Position numbers and translations under genes: made by a program. A DNA stretch of 64,000 bases from Methanobacteriaceae archaeon (GTDB taxonomy: Archaea; Methanobacteriota; Methanobacteria; Methanobacteriales; Methanobacteriaceae), in contig JASEJD010000001.1 in assembly GCA_030016715.1 (NCBI GenBank), positions 288,962 to 352,961 on the forward strand, read 5' to 3'. This document shows positions 51,889-61,954 of this stretch, piece by piece (position 1 is the first letter of the stretch; the number at the start of each line of letters is the position of its first letter). The notes under the pieces were generated by a model, which was not told the DNA's origin, did no database searches, and was given only the letters and a program-made list of their open reading frames with translations.

Positions 51889-52341
51889 ATGAAAAAAGAT
51901 GACTTATATTTTTTGAAAGAGGCGATTAAAGAAGCAAAACTGGGACAAAGAAATGGTGGATTACCCATAGGATCAGTTCTCGTTAAAAACAATATAATCA
52001 TTGGTAGAGGCCATAATAGACGTGTTCAGGAAGATTCTGTTATATTACATGCTGAAATGAGTTGTTTAGAAAATGCGGGAAGATTAAAGGCCCATGATTA
52101 TAAACAGTGCACCATTTATAGCACTTTGTCCCCTTGTGATATGTGTTCTGGAGCTATATTGCTCTATAATATTCCAAGGGTGGTTATAGGGGAAAATGAA
52201 AATTTCAAAGGTCCGGAAGAATATTTATATGAAAATGGTGTAGATCTGGTTAATCTTAATCTGGAAGAATGTAAGACTATTTTAAGCGATTTCATCTATA
52301 AAAATCCTATATTATGGTATGAAGATATTTGTATTGAGTAA
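51889..52341 (+). CDS. Cytosine deaminase, yeast Fcy1-like
   Basis: 150 residues. The zinc deaminase motifs are HAEMSCLENAG (HAE) and TLSPCDMCSGAILLY (PCxxC). Beyond the core, VVIGENENFKGPEEYLYENG, then ECKTILSDFI and LWYEDI, match the yeast-type cytosine deaminase, not the tRNA-adenosine type. It would convert cytosine to uracil. ATG at 51889 follows AGAGGCAT. Downstream of Lhr by 28 bp. Confidence 0.85.
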   Translation: MKKDDLYFLKEAIKEAKLGQRNGGLPIGSVLVKNNIIIGRGHNRRVQEDSVILHAEMSCLENAGRLKAHDYKQCTIYSTLSPCDMCSGAILLYNIPRVVIGENENFKGPEEYLYENGVDLVNLNLEECKTILSDFIYKNPILWYEDICIE

Positions 52342-52381
52342 TAATAAATTAAATTTGCTTATTTAATATTTAATTGCTAAC

Positions 52382-53146
52382 TTATTCTATTAGAAAACAG
52401 CAATGATCATCACCTAAGGCATAACAACGGGTTTCATCTACTTTAATATTATTTTTATAGTACTCTGTAAATAGAGCTTTTAATATCCCAGCATCAAAAC
52501 TGCATGCAGGTTTACCTAGATTAGGAAGTCCTCTACATTCAAAACAATCATATATATTTATTTCTAAGGGTTCTATATTTTTTACTTCCACCTGACCTAA
52601 CTGGTGATCGTCCCAGAAATTAGCTATATTTTTTAGAAATTTATCTAGTGTTTCATCAGCTAATTGGGGATATAATTCTTTTCCCACCCTTATTCCAGCT
52701 TCGTGGAGTATGGGATCGATGTTGATCCCTTGGCTTATGAGGCCCATTCTTATAGTTTTAAACATTAGCCGGAAGAATTCAAATGGATCTCCGTCACGGG
52801 AAAGGTAGCTGGATACATAGTTTTCTATTTCATCTTTAAAAGGGTTTACTTGTGATAGTTCACCCAAATATTCTGATTTTATGTAGAATATTTTTTTTCT
52901 AGCGTCTTTAGGATCCTTTTTGGATGCAATTATACCATCTGCTACTAATTTTTTTAAATGACTTGAAACTGTTGATTTAGCTTTACCTGAATTGGCAACT
53001 ATTTGATCGAAATTTAATTCATTATCTTTAAGCATAGAGAGTATTTTAAGCCTAATAGGACTGTTAATAGCTACAATACCGTTTGAAGATGCGAATAATT
53101 CGATTTGTGTATTATCATATTTTTTTCCAGTATTAGGACAATTCAT
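52382..53146 (-). CDS. msvR: MsvR-type redox regulator (HTH + V4R)
   Basis: 254 residues. N-terminal winged helix (about 20-85) of ArsR type: INSPIRLKILSMLKDN, SGKAKSTVSSHLKKLVADG. C-terminal V4R domain with redox-type Cys pairs: CFECRGLPNLGKPAC and CYALGDDHCCF. This arrangement is that of methanogen MsvR, a redox-sensitive transcription regulator that binds inverted repeats. It diverges from hcp over a 282-bp region that contains several such repeats, so it probably controls hcp and itself. Confidence 0.88.
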   Translation of the reverse strand: MNCPNTGKKYDNTQIELFASSNGIVAINSPIRLKILSMLKDNELNFDQIVANSGKAKSTVSSHLKKLVADGIIASKKDPKDARKKIFYIKSEYLGELSQVNPFKDEIENYVSSYLSRDGDPFEFFRLMFKTIRMGLISQGINIDPILHEAGIRVGKELYPQLADETLDKFLKNIANFWDDHQLGQVEVKNIEPLEINIYDCFECRGLPNLGKPACSFDAGILKALFTEYYKNNIKVDETRCYALGDDHCCFLIE

Positions 53147-53210
53147 AGGTTATATCACTTTTTTTATTTTTTTTATTTTACTATTATAATGGGGGACATA
53201 TAAAAACTAT

Positions 53211-53250
53211 TGTTCGATCAAGATAGAATGTTCATATTTGAACGAACATT
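53211..53250. promoter_or_regulatory. MsvR-type operator(s) at regulator promoter
   Basis: TGTTCGATC at 53211, then AATGTTC (53227-53233) and GAACATT (53244-53250), with the inner GTTC-ATATTT-GAAC at 53230-53243. They lie just upstream of the leftward TATA-like run (TTTTTATATG on the minus strand) of msvR, consistent with autoregulation. Confidence 0.6.
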
Positions 53251-53289
53251 TAACCGTTATTTATAAATATGGGGGCAAACATACTAGTA

Positions 53290-53311
53290 TTGTTCGAAGC
53301 TAATCGAACAA
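53290..53311. promoter_or_regulatory. MsvR-type operator, TTGTTCGA-N6-TCGAACAA
   Basis: A perfect 8-bp inverted repeat, TTGTTCGA, six bases, TCGAACAA, in the msvR-hcp intergenic region, of the same sequence as the repeat at 53353-53376. Confidence 0.7.
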
Positions 53312-53352
53312 AAAATTAAATTCAAAAATTCAAACCAAAAATTATTTATATT

Positions 53353-53376
53353 ATTGTTCGATTTATATCGAACAAT
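53353..53376. promoter_or_regulatory. MsvR-type operator, ATTGTTCGAT-N4-ATCGAACAAT
   Basis: A perfect 10-bp inverted repeat immediately upstream of the hcp TATA box. The strongest copy of the motif. A regulator bound here would contact the pre-initiation complex. Confidence 0.75.
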
Positions 53377-53390
53377 ATATATATATAAAT
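53374..53390 (+). promoter_or_regulatory. hcp TATA box region
   Basis: AATATATATATATAAAT lies about 40 bp before the hcp start codon and next to the operator. It is the only obvious TATA element for hcp. Confidence 0.6.
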
Positions 53391-53428
53391 TGCCATATCC
53401 AATAATATTAAAAATAGGGAGAGATATC

Positions 53429-54739
53429 ATGAATAAAGAAGGATTAGACATGTTTTGTTACCAGTGCTCCCAGACTGCCAGAGGCACTGGATGTACCATT
53501 AGAGGTGTATGCGGAAAAGTACCAACTGTAGCTCGGCTACAGGATAACCTTTTATTTGCCATAAAAGGAATTTCAGCCTACCTGTACCATGCAAGAGAAC
53601 TAGGATATACTGACCCTGAAGTAGATGCATTTTTAGAGAGAGGATTCTACTCAACACTAACCAATGTGAATTTTGACCCGCAAAAATTTGTGGAAATGGC
53701 TATAGAAGCAGGGAAAATGAATATAAAAACTATGCAACTTTTAAAAAAGGCACACATCGAAACTTATGGAGAACCAGTTCCCACTGAAGTACCTGTAGGT
53801 GCAGTAAAAGGTCCGGGGATAGTCGCCACTGGACACAGCTTAAAAGCATTGGAAGAACTTCTAAAACAGACTGATGGAAAAGGAATTAATGTTTACACTC
53901 ACTCAGAACTATTGCCCGCCCATGGATACCCTGAACTAAAAAAATACAAACACTTGGTAGGACAACTAGGAGGACCCTGGTTTGATCAGAGAGAAACATT
54001 CTCTAAATATCCAGTTGCAATACTTGGAACTTCAAACTGTGTATTAATACCTAAAAACGATTATGAAGATAGAATGTTCACCAGTGGCGTGGCCCAATTA
54101 CCTGGAGTCCAGCACATAGAAGACTATGATTTTACTCCCGTAATTGAAAAAGCATTAGAATTGGGAGATATGGAAGAAGAATCACGAGAAACAGTTTTAA
54201 CCACCGGATTTGGAGCATCAACAATATTATCTTTAGCACCAAAAATTAAAGAATTGGTAGAAGCTGGAAAAATAAAAAGATTTATTTTAGTTGGCGGATG
54301 CGATTCCCCTCACCCCCAAGCCAAATACTATACTGAATTCGTTGAAAATTTACCTCAAGACGTGGTAGTACTAACACTTGCCTGTGGTAAATACAGATTC
54401 AATGATATGGACTTGGGAGATATTGAGGGAGTCCCAAGGTTAATCGATTTAGGACAATGCAACGATGCTATTGTAGCTGTAGATGTAGCCGTGGCTTTAA
54501 CGGAATTATTCGGCGTTGAACTTAACGAATTACCATTAACCATTGTCTGCAGTTGGATGGAACAAAAAGCAGTGGCAATACTCTGGAGTCTATTGGCTTT
54601 AGACCTTAAAGGAATCTATATTGGACCAATACTTCCAGGATGGGCTAACGACGATATAATAAAGGTTTTGGTTGAAAACTATGATTTAAAACCTATCGGT
54701 GACCCTAAAGAAGATATCAAAGAAATAATGGGAAGTTAA
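53429..54739 (+). CDS. hcp: Hydroxylamine reductase / hybrid-cluster protein
   Basis: 436 residues. N-terminal Cys cluster [22 protein letters not shown] as in class III (short) Hcp, and hybrid cluster ligands in [28 protein letters not shown] and [18 protein letters not shown]. It reduces NO or hydroxylamine and guards against nitrosative stress. ATG at 53429 follows GGGAGAGATATC. Transcription diverges from msvR with three operator-like repeats between. A terminator hairpin follows. Confidence 0.95.
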   Translation: MNKEGLDMFCYQCSQTARGTGCTIRGVCGKVPTVARLQDNLLFAIKGISAYLYHARELGYTDPEVDAFLERGFYSTLTNVNFDPQKFVEMAIEAGKMNIKTMQLLKKAHIETYGEPVPTEVPVGAVKGPGIVATGHSLKALEELLKQTDGKGINVYTHSELLPAHGYPELKKYKHLVGQLGGPWFDQRETFSKYPVAILGTSNCVLIPKNDYEDRMFTSGVAQLPGVQHIEDYDFTPVIEKALELGDMEEESRETVLTTGFGASTILSLAPKIKELVEAGKIKRFILVGGCDSPHPQAKYYTEFVENLPQDVVVLTLACGKYRFNDMDLGDIEGVPRLIDLGQCNDAIVAVDVAVALTELFGVELNELPLTIVCSWMEQKAVAILWSLLALDLKGIYIGPILPGWANDDIIKVLVENYDLKPIGDPKEDIKEIMGS

Positions 54740-54753
54740 TCTAATTTATATTA

Positions 54754-54800
54754 ATGGTATTTTTCTCCATGAAAAATGCCATAATTTTCTTATTTTTTAA
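54754..54800 (+). terminator. Terminator after hcp
   Basis: ATGGTATTTTTC and GAAAAATGCCAT form a 12-bp stem (with one wobble) and a 5-base loop at 54754-54782, followed by the T-rich AATTTTCTTATTTTTT. Good intrinsic-terminator shape. Confidence 0.65.
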
Positions 54801-54883
54801 AAAATTCAAAGCCAGAAATAATTTAGATACAAATGGAAATTATTTTATGTATAGATATACCAAATTATTTTAAGGGTGTTAGA

Positions 54884-55087
54884 ATGGTTGAAAACTCTGA
54901 TGAAATTGATAAGGAATTTGAAGCTCAATTAAAAGGTAAAATGGGTTGGAAATGTTCCTGTTCACTAGATATTGTTGATAAAAAAACTGTGCTAAAAGAA
55001 GTAAACTGTAAGAAATGTGGAAAGATATTTAAAACCAATAGAGATACAGATTATTGTTTTAGCTGTGAAACTAAAGTAAAAAGATAA
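54884..55087 (+). CDS. Small zinc-ribbon protein
   Basis: 67 residues. Cys pairs at CSCSLD and CKKCGK, and FSCE-type CFSCETK at the end, giving a four-Cys zinc-ribbon. ATG at 54884 follows AAGGGTGTTAGA. It is between hcp and a cupin, with a gap of about 50 bp to the cupin. Role unknown; possibly co-regulated with hcp only if terminator readthrough occurs. Confidence 0.7.
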   Translation: MVENSDEIDKEFEAQLKGKMGWKCSCSLDIVDKKTVLKEVNCKKCGKIFKTNRDTDYCFSCETKVKR

Positions 55088-55136
55088 TTAATTATTAAAT
55101 TTCATGATGTTTTAAATGGGAAATAAAGGTGATTTT

Positions 55137-55460
55137 ATGAAAGAGGAGCTATTATCTAAAGTGATAAAGATCACAGATTTAATTGATTATCAAGACGGGG
55201 CAGTGGTTAGTAATGAGATTATTAGAAAAGAAACTGGTACTGTTACCATATTCGCCTTTGACCAAGGCGAGGGTTTAAGCGAACACACTGCACCATTTGA
55301 TGCTATGGTACAAATTATCGATGGTGAGGCTGAGATAACCATTGGTGGTGAAAAAAATCATTTAAAAGCAGGTGACATGATCATTATGCCCGCTAATATT
55401 CCCCATGCCCTACATGCCGTGAAGAAGTATAAAATGATTTTAACCATGATCCGATCCTAG
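55137..55460 (+). CDS. Cupin-domain protein
   Basis: 107 residues, one cupin barrel. Motifs GEGLSEHTAPFDAMVQIIDGEAE (first cupin motif) and LKAGDMIIMPANIPHAL (second), with metal-binding His and Glu. ATG at 55137 follows AAAGGTGATTTT. Probably binds a metal or small molecule. Followed by a 7-bp-stem hairpin near the stop codon. Confidence 0.87.
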   Translation: MKEELLSKVIKITDLIDYQDGAVVSNEIIRKETGTVTIFAFDQGEGLSEHTAPFDAMVQIIDGEAEITIGGEKNHLKAGDMIIMPANIPHALHAVKKYKMILTMIRS

Positions 55461-55500
55461 AAGAATTTGTTGAACTTCTAGATTTAATTATTAATTCTTA
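55457..55500 (+). terminator. Hairpin after cupin gene
   Basis: CTAGAAG and CTTCTAG form a 7-bp stem with an 11-base loop at 55457-55481, then T-rich sequence. The stem overlaps the cupin stop codon. A convergent esterase gene ends at 55498. Weak but plausible terminator. Confidence 0.45.
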
Positions 55501-56397
55501 AATTTTCTTATTTTCTAATATTTTTTTTATATAATTTCCTGCTGCATCAATAGCTTCCTGACCCTCATCCAGATAAGAAGAAAATATTTGCCAGCAATGA
55601 AACATGTCACTCCATTCTTCTAAAGAAATATCAATGTCAAAAGAGGATGCTTTTTTATAAAAATCATGGATACTGTTGCGGAGAAATTCATCTCCTCCTA
55701 CTTGAAGATAAATTGGGGGTAAATCTTCCAGATCAGCATATATGGGGGATGCAAGGGGATTCTTAGGATCATCTCCTGCTAAATAAATCTCGCTAACCTT
55801 TTCCAGAAGATCTTTATTTATCCAATCTATTTCTTGATTAGCTAGTAATGGAGCACCTTGAAACTGCATATCAACAACTGGAGACATGCAAACTGCTCCT
55901 GCAGGTAGTTCGTATCCCTTATTTTTAAGTGATATTAATATGGATAAGGCTAGGGTGCCTCCTGCTGATATTCCTGCCAGAACTATGTTGGAAGGTTCCA
56001 TTCCTTGTTTCACCAGCCACAAGTATGAATCTAAACAGTCATGAACTGGGGCAGGGAATGGATTTTCTGGAGCTAAACGGTAATCTGGACTGTAGACACT
56101 TATTTTAGAAGCCTCAGATAATTTCCCGCATAGATCCAAATGGCTACGGGTAGATCCCATGTTGAAACTCCCTCCATGGAAGAATAGAACAGCGCAATCA
56201 GGATTGGTGTTTTTAGCAGTGATTTTATAGAATTGGATATGTTTGATACAATAGTTTTCCAGTTCCAGTACTTGATTAGAACTGAATTTAAGATAAAATC
56301 TTTCAAAATCTCGCCTTAACTCATCAATATTATCCTTTTTTATTGAAAATTGTTTTTTAATGATTTCTAATATTTCTGAAGCTTCATAATTATTCAT
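55498..56397 (-). CDS. Alpha/beta hydrolase (HSL-type esterase)
   Basis: 299 residues. HGGSFNMGSTRSHLDL (HGG oxyanion motif), nucleophile elbow VLAGISAGGTLALS, then an acid in VGGDEFLRNS and His in MFHCWQIF, the triad of hormone-sensitive-lipase-type esterases. Substrate unknown. ATG at 56397 follows AAGTGATTTT. It stands alone. Confidence 0.9.
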   Translation of the reverse strand: MNNYEASEILEIIKKQFSIKKDNIDELRRDFERFYLKFSSNQVLELENYCIKHIQFYKITAKNTNPDCAVLFFHGGSFNMGSTRSHLDLCGKLSEASKISVYSPDYRLAPENPFPAPVHDCLDSYLWLVKQGMEPSNIVLAGISAGGTLALSILISLKNKGYELPAGAVCMSPVVDMQFQGAPLLANQEIDWINKDLLEKVSEIYLAGDDPKNPLASPIYADLEDLPPIYLQVGGDEFLRNSIHDFYKKASSFDIDISLEEWSDMFHCWQIFSSYLDEGQEAIDAAGNYIKKILENKKI

Positions 56398-56560
56398 AAA
56401 ATCACTTCTTTTAATAAACCTTTAATTTTAATTTCTGATGATTAATTTCTAAAAAATCATTAGAATTCATGAAACTTATATTATAATAGTATTAAGTAAC
56501 AGAATAATATCAATTTTTAAGTAATTTTTCTTAGATCATTCAATATTGGGGAATAAAATA

Positions 56561-57409
56561 ATGGAAATTATTGAAAAGGTTCATGCCATAAAAATGCCCT
56601 TTCAGATAAAGACTGGAAAAGGCTTAATACTAGATAGGTTTGTTTATGTTTACCTAATTTATGGTGAAGAAATATATCTGATTGACAGTGGTGTTGCATC
56701 ATCAAGAAAGATAATATGTGATTACTTGGAAAAATCTGGTAGAAGTTGTGATGAATTGGCACTAATAATTCACACACATGCTCATCCTGACCATATTGGA
56801 TCAACAAAGTCACTGCAAGAAATATCGAATTCAGCTACTGCCATCCACCAAACAGAAACATCTTGGTTGGAAGATACTGAAAGCCAGTTACTTGAACGGC
56901 CAGTGCCAGGGTTCCGTCAACTGGTTGAAGGTTCAGTAAACGTAGACATAGCACTGGAGGACCATGATGCCATTGAATTAGAAGAAAATATTCACTTAGA
57001 AGTAATCCATACTCCTGGCCACTCTCCAGGCTCTATTTCATTATTTATTCCAGATGAAAAGATTCTTTTCAGTGGAGATGCCATTCCCTTAGCTGGTGAT
57101 ATACCTATATATGATGATTACCAAGATTCAGTAAATTCATTGAAGAAGTTGAAGGACCTTAAGAATGTTGATATGATTCTAAGTTCTTGGGATGACCCCA
57201 AAACTTTTGATGAAGCACAAGAATCAATAAATGATAGTATTGAATATTTAGAGTATATACACCAATGAGTGGGTGAGTTTAAAAGAGAAAATGATCCAAT
57301 AGAACCTTTTGAACTATGTAAATATGTTCTAAGTGAATTAGCATTACCAGAAAATACAGCTAATCCTTTAATCTACCGTTCATTACAATCACATTTTAAA
57401 TACCTTTAG
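56561..57409 (+). pseudogene. Metallo-beta-lactamase-fold hydrolase, interrupted by in-frame TGA
   Basis: The main piece (to 57268) is an MBL-fold hydrolase: IHTHAHPDHIGSTKSL metal motif, then IHQTETSWLE, IHTPGHSPGSISLF and LFSGDAIPLAGD. At 57266 a TGA occurs, but the same frame then continues 46 codons (VGEFKRENDPIEPFELC, LPENTANPLIYRSLQSHFKYL) to a TAG at 57407. This tail resembles the C-terminal end of related hydrolases. The TGA is thus likely a nonsense mutation or a sequence error; a truncated but still metal-binding protein is possible. ATG at 56561 has GGGG upstream. Confidence 0.7.
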
Positions 57410-57460
57410 AAGATTTATTTCTAATGATTATATGGATTGTGATAAAAATATGGGGTAATA

Positions 57461-59527
57461 ATGAAATTAAGGACAAAAACTTTACTGTTAACTGGAATTT
57501 TATTTATGGCCTTAATATTAGTTTTATTTGTAATTTCACAGACCATATTTATCAGTACCTTCAATGAACATGAACGACAATACACTTCTCTTGAGGTGAG
57601 GGATGTTAATTATACCCTTAATAATGAAATATCCAGCTTAAAAAGAATAAATACAGACTGGGCAGAGTGGGATGATGCCTATTCCTTTGTGGAAGGTAAT
57701 AACCCGGATTTTATTGAAACTAATCTACAACCTGAAACCTTTTCTCGCTTAAATCTTAACCTAATTTTATTTATAGACAATGACGGGCAAATTATATATG
57801 GAAAAGGCTTTAATTTAAAAGAAAATAGGGAATTAGAACTTCCCAGCGATTTTAACAGAACATTAGCACTTGATAATCCACTGATTAATATTAATTCCAC
57901 TGGAAATTCTGGTATTATTATTACCCAGTATGGGCCTATGATAATTAGTTCCCATCCTATTTTAAGAGGAAGTGGTAGCGGCCCTATTCAGGGAACCATT
58001 ATTATTGGACGTTTTATGGATCAAAGTGAATTAAACAGATTATCAGTTATAACTAATAGTTCTATTTCCTTAGAAGAATATAATAGTCCTAATTTATCCA
58101 CTGATTTCAAGGCTGCTCGCTCTTCCATCTCAGATAACAATCCCATATATATCCAGGAAGCAGGACCAGATTCTATTGCAGGCTACATTGTTTTAAATGA
58201 TGTATATGGAAATCCCGCCCTAATACTTAAAACTGAAATACCGCGGATAATATACCAGGATTACCAGAGAAGCGTAATATATTTGATGGTCTCCCTAGTA
58301 TTACTGGGCCTTTTATTCGGATTATTAAACCTTTATTATTTAGATAAAAACTTATTAAACCGACTAGATAAAATAGTGGGTGGAGTTGAAACTATAGGTA
58401 AAACAGAGGACCTATCTCAAAGAGTTTATTCAGAGGGTGCTGATGAATTAGCAGATCTAGGATTATCCATCAATGAAATGTTAGATTCTCTGGAAAAATC
58501 AGAAAATAATCTAAAAGAAAGTGAAAAACGGTACCGTAATATTTTTGAGAATACTGGAACGTCCATGGTAATACTGGACAAAAATTTAGATATTTCGCTG
58601 GCCAATAACCAGTTTAAGAAGATTTTAAATTCTTTTAAAGTAGATTTGGAATCTAAAAACTGGAATGATTTTATTACAATTACTGAAGGAGATAAAATCA
58701 AAGATTATCATTATAAGATGTTAGAAGGACAAAAATTAGGAAAGTTTCCGCAGACTTATGAATTAGAATTAAAAAATAGATCTGGTAAGATGGGTGATTT
58801 TCTAGCCACCTTTAACAATATACCAGGTACTAAAAAAATATTAGTATCTTTGATCGATATATCTGACCGTAAAAAAGCTGAAAATAAAATCAAAGAATCT
58901 TTAAAAGAGAAGGAAGCACTTCTACGCGAAATACATCACCGGGTTAAAAATAACATGCAGATTATATCTAGCCTGATATCCCTTCAATCAAATGAAGTTT
59001 CAGATGAAGATATGTTGAAATTTTACAAGGAAACTGAAAATCGTCTGCATGCCATGGCATTGGTCCATGAAAATCTTTACCAATCTACTGATCTATCCCA
59101 TATAGACTTGGGAGGGTACCTTAAAAATCTAGTTGAGGATCTGATCTATTCATATGGTGGAAGCATTAGTACAATTCAAACTGATATTGAAGTACCTAAA
59201 ATAGAAGTGAACTTGGAAACAGCAATACCTCTAGGTTTGATAATAAATGAATTAGTTTCCAATTCAATAAAACATGCTTTTCCCGATAAAAAAGGAATTA
59301 TAAAAATCAAATTAGACATAGATGGTGATCAAAACTTAAATTTGATGGTGGGGGACAATGGAATTGGTTTACCTGAAGATAAAGATATAATTTCTATCCA
59401 AAAATTTGGACTTAAACTAGTTCAAGCCTTAACAAGCCAGCTGGACGGTGAATTGACCATTGAAGGAAAAAGTGGGACATGCTTCCATATTAAATTTAAA
59501 GAGTTAGAATATAAAAAAAGGTTTTAA
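57461..59527 (+). CDS. Sensor histidine kinase with CHASE4 and PAS domains
   Basis: 688 residues. N-terminal transmembrane helix (about 8-30), extracytoplasmic CHASE4 domain about 35-265, second helix at about 270-292, then HAMP, a PAS domain (about 350-480), the HisKA_2-type motif [23 protein letters not shown] near residue 490, N box [12 protein letters not shown] and GDNGIGLPE. It senses an extracellular signal and phosphorylates a partner. No response regulator is adjacent. ATG 57461 has TGGGGTAATA. Confidence 0.92.
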   Translation: MKLRTKTLLLTGILFMALILVLFVISQTIFISTFNEHERQYTSLEVRDVNYTLNNEISSLKRINTDWAEWDDAYSFVEGNNPDFIETNLQPETFSRLNLNLILFIDNDGQIIYGKGFNLKENRELELPSDFNRTLALDNPLININSTGNSGIIITQYGPMIISSHPILRGSGSGPIQGTIIIGRFMDQSELNRLSVITNSSISLEEYNSPNLSTDFKAARSSISDNNPIYIQEAGPDSIAGYIVLNDVYGNPALILKTEIPRIIYQDYQRSVIYLMVSLVLLGLLFGLLNLYYLDKNLLNRLDKIVGGVETIGKTEDLSQRVYSEGADELADLGLSINEMLDSLEKSENNLKESEKRYRNIFENTGTSMVILDKNLDISLANNQFKKILNSFKVDLESKNWNDFITITEGDKIKDYHYKMLEGQKLGKFPQTYELELKNRSGKMGDFLATFNNIPGTKKILVSLIDISDRKKAENKIKESLKEKEALLREIHHRVKNNMQIISSLISLQSNEVSDEDMLKFYKETENRLHAMALVHENLYQSTDLSHIDLGGYLKNLVEDLIYSYGGSISTIQTDIEVPKIEVNLETAIPLGLIINELVSNSIKHAFPDKKGIIKIKLDIDGDQNLNLMVGDNGIGLPEDKDIISIQKFGLKLVQALTSQLDGELTIEGKSGTCFHIKFKELEYKKRF

Positions 59528-59587
59528 CTTATTATCTAAAAAAAAATGATGTTCCTATTAGTATTTGCCTATTTTTATTGGATATGT

Positions 59588-61087
59588 CTATTGGGGAAGG
59601 TATTTGTAGGCAATCAGGGCTCCTGCTACTGCAATAAAAGCGGTGATAATTAGACTTATGTCCATACCATAAACAAATGCTTGGGACGCTGCCTTTATTA
59701 AGACTTCTCCAGAGCTTCCTAATTCCTTTCCAATATTTATTGCTCTGGGGATTCCTAAAAGTGCACTGTTTGCTATATCAGGAGGTAAACTTTCCAGTGC
59801 TGCTGTTCCAGATAATTTTAGTACATATAAAGACTGGGATATGGATCCAATTATGGCAATTCCAAATGATGATCCAATTTGTCTTATGGCTGCATTGGTT
59901 GCTGAGCCTTGTCCAGCCCTTTCACGAGGAATAGAACCCATAATACCATCAGATGCAGGCACTTGCACCATGGTCATTCCCAGACTCACCAATACCAAAC
60001 CTATCAAAACAATTAAATAGGTGGAGCTAGTCCTTTCTATTCCAAAGAGAAATAAACCAACAGCCATGATAATGAAACCACATACAACAACCTTTCTTTT
60101 AGAAAATTTATTAACTAGCAAGGGTATTCTAGGTGAACCATATAAAAGAACTAATGCAAATGGGAAAAGAGCCAAACCTGCCTGGAATGGAGTATATTTC
60201 TGGACAAATTGAAGATATTGTGTTAGCATGTAAATAAGGCCAAAAAGAGCGAAAAAAGAAATGGCTATTGCTATTACCCCTGAACTAAATTCGGGAATCT
60301 TAAAGAAGTTAATATCAAGCAGTGGATTTTTTTGTTGTCTTTCATATTTTATAAATAAGTACACTAAAACTACAGATACCATGAAAGATATAATCACACT
60401 AATATTTAACCATCCAATCTCCGGACCCTGTATTATCCCATAGAAAAGACTCATTAATGCAAAAAAGGATATTAAAGCACCTTTTAAATCTATTGGAGGT
60501 GCATTTGATGCTTTTGAGTGAGGAACAAGTGTTGATATGGCCAGCAGTCCTATAATGACAATGGGAATGTTCACATAGAATACCCAACTCCAGTGAAAGT
60601 AAGTTAATATTACCCCTCCAGCTAAAGGTCCTACAGCAACTCCAATACCAGACATCCCGGCCCAAGTTCCTATGGCCTTCTGTCTCTCATTTTCTGGGAA
60701 TATGTTGGTTATGAGACTTAATGTTGCTGGCATGAGCAAGCCTCCCCCAACACCCATTATACCCCTCATTAAGATCAGTGATAATGGATTGGATGAAAGT
60801 CCTGCTCCTAGAGAACCTGCACCGAAAATGATCATGCCCATTAAAAGCATCCATTTACGGCCGTATTTATCTCCCAAAGACCCTCCCAGAAGAATTGTGC
60901 TTCCAAAAATTATAATATAAGCAGCGTTTATCCAGACCAGCTGACTGGATGTGGTGTGCAGTGCAGTGGCAATAGTAGGCAGTGCCACGTTTAGAATTGT
61001 ACCGTCTATACTAACAATGATAAGTGGAATGCAAATTGCACCTAAGGCCCACCACCGATTATCATATAATTCTCTAGAATTAGTCAT
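59588..61087 (-). CDS. MFS multidrug-type transporter (14 TM, DHA2)
   Basis: 499 residues, 14 transmembrane helices. Motifs: GTILNVALPTIATALH (D-type start), GGSLGDKYGRKWML (motif A), GVAVGPLAGGVILTYFHWSW (motif C) and RQIGSSFGIAIIG. It exports drugs, lipids or other metabolites by proton antiport. The methyltransferase gene upstream overlaps its start by 8 bp, so the pair is a translationally coupled operon. Confidence 0.93.
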   Translation of the reverse strand: MTNSRELYDNRWWALGAICIPLIIVSIDGTILNVALPTIATALHTTSSQLVWINAAYIIIFGSTILLGGSLGDKYGRKWMLLMGMIIFGAGSLGAGLSSNPLSLILMRGIMGVGGGLLMPATLSLITNIFPENERQKAIGTWAGMSGIGVAVGPLAGGVILTYFHWSWVFYVNIPIVIIGLLAISTLVPHSKASNAPPIDLKGALISFFALMSLFYGIIQGPEIGWLNISVIISFMVSVVLVYLFIKYERQQKNPLLDINFFKIPEFSSGVIAIAISFFALFGLIYMLTQYLQFVQKYTPFQAGLALFPFALVLLYGSPRIPLLVNKFSKRKVVVCGFIIMAVGLFLFGIERTSSTYLIVLIGLVLVSLGMTMVQVPASDGIMGSIPRERAGQGSATNAAIRQIGSSFGIAIIGSISQSLYVLKLSGTAALESLPPDIANSALLGIPRAINIGKELGSSGEVLIKAASQAFVYGMDISLIITAFIAVAGALIAYKYLPQ

Positions 61088-61775
61088 AAAAATTCCTCGT
61101 TTCTTTTTTAATTATTTTAAGCATTTCATAACCCCCTCTTCTAAATCGGTAATTAACCGGTACCAATTCAAAGTCGGCTGTATGATTAATCTTTTCTATT
61201 AAAGGTTCTAGGTATTCTGATATTTTACTTTGACCCTTAACCAGGGGATATACACGGACTTCCCTTGCAACTCTTAGCATCTCTAATATTGATTCTGAGT
61301 GGAATGCATAGCTTAGACGATGATCATATATGAAAAGAAGATGTGAACATAAAGCTAAACTAAAAGTATTATCTTTAAATGGGATTTGAGTTAAATCTCC
61401 CTTAATGTAATTGATTCCATTATTCTCCCTATAGTCTTCTGCAAATTCCTTACATACCATTTCTCTCTGTTTTTTTAGATCATACACATCTTTAAAGTAT
61501 CCCCATAAAAAGTTATCTTCCAACCCTTTTAATGCATCCACCAGTATATTTAAGTGCTCTTTACATTTAATCTCCAGTTCTTCTGGTTTTTTATCATATA
61601 GAAGGTCTAAAGCAGTTATATCATATCCTTTTTCATTCATTTTTGCTGTAAAAGAGCTGGCACCAGCAGCGCAGTCCAGAATTTTTCCCTTTCTTAAGAC
61701 GGAGGGGGTGAGATTGAACATCTCTATATATTCATGCCAGCTTCTACCAATAAAGATAGGTCCTTTAATTTTCAT
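61080..61775 (-). CDS. SAM-dependent methyltransferase
   Basis: 231 residues, class I Rossmann fold. Motif I ILDCAAGASSFTAKMNEKG near residue 35 and acidic motif ITALDLLYD, then INYIKGDLTQIPF and SLALCSHLLFIY. Substrate unknown; coupling with an MFS exporter suggests modification of an exported or toxic small molecule. ATG at 61775; weak ribosome site. Confidence 0.85.
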   Translation of the reverse strand: MKIKGPIFIGRSWHEYIEMFNLTPSVLRKGKILDCAAGASSFTAKMNEKGYDITALDLLYDKKPEELEIKCKEHLNILVDALKGLEDNFLWGYFKDVYDLKKQREMVCKEFAEDYRENNGINYIKGDLTQIPFKDNTFSLALCSHLLFIYDHRLSYAFHSESILEMLRVAREVRVYPLVKGQSKISEYLEPLIEKINHTADFELVPVNYRFRRGGYEMLKIIKKETRNFYD

Positions 61776-61954
61776 GTTATTGCCAATAATATGCTACTAT
61801 TCCTTATAATAATATGCATTTATACTTTTATCCAAAAAAAATTATTGAAACAAGTCTAAATAAAACATTTTTACAGGAAAATGTTTGATACCCAAAAATT
61901 ATATTATAGGTTAAACAGATCATTTAATGTAAATTAATTATTTGGGGGTTCTCT

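Noticed and set aside
57266..57268. TGA in the MBL gene read as selenocysteine.
   Set aside because: The residue is far from the metal site, no hairpin element was seen, and this group of methanogens is not known for selenoproteins.
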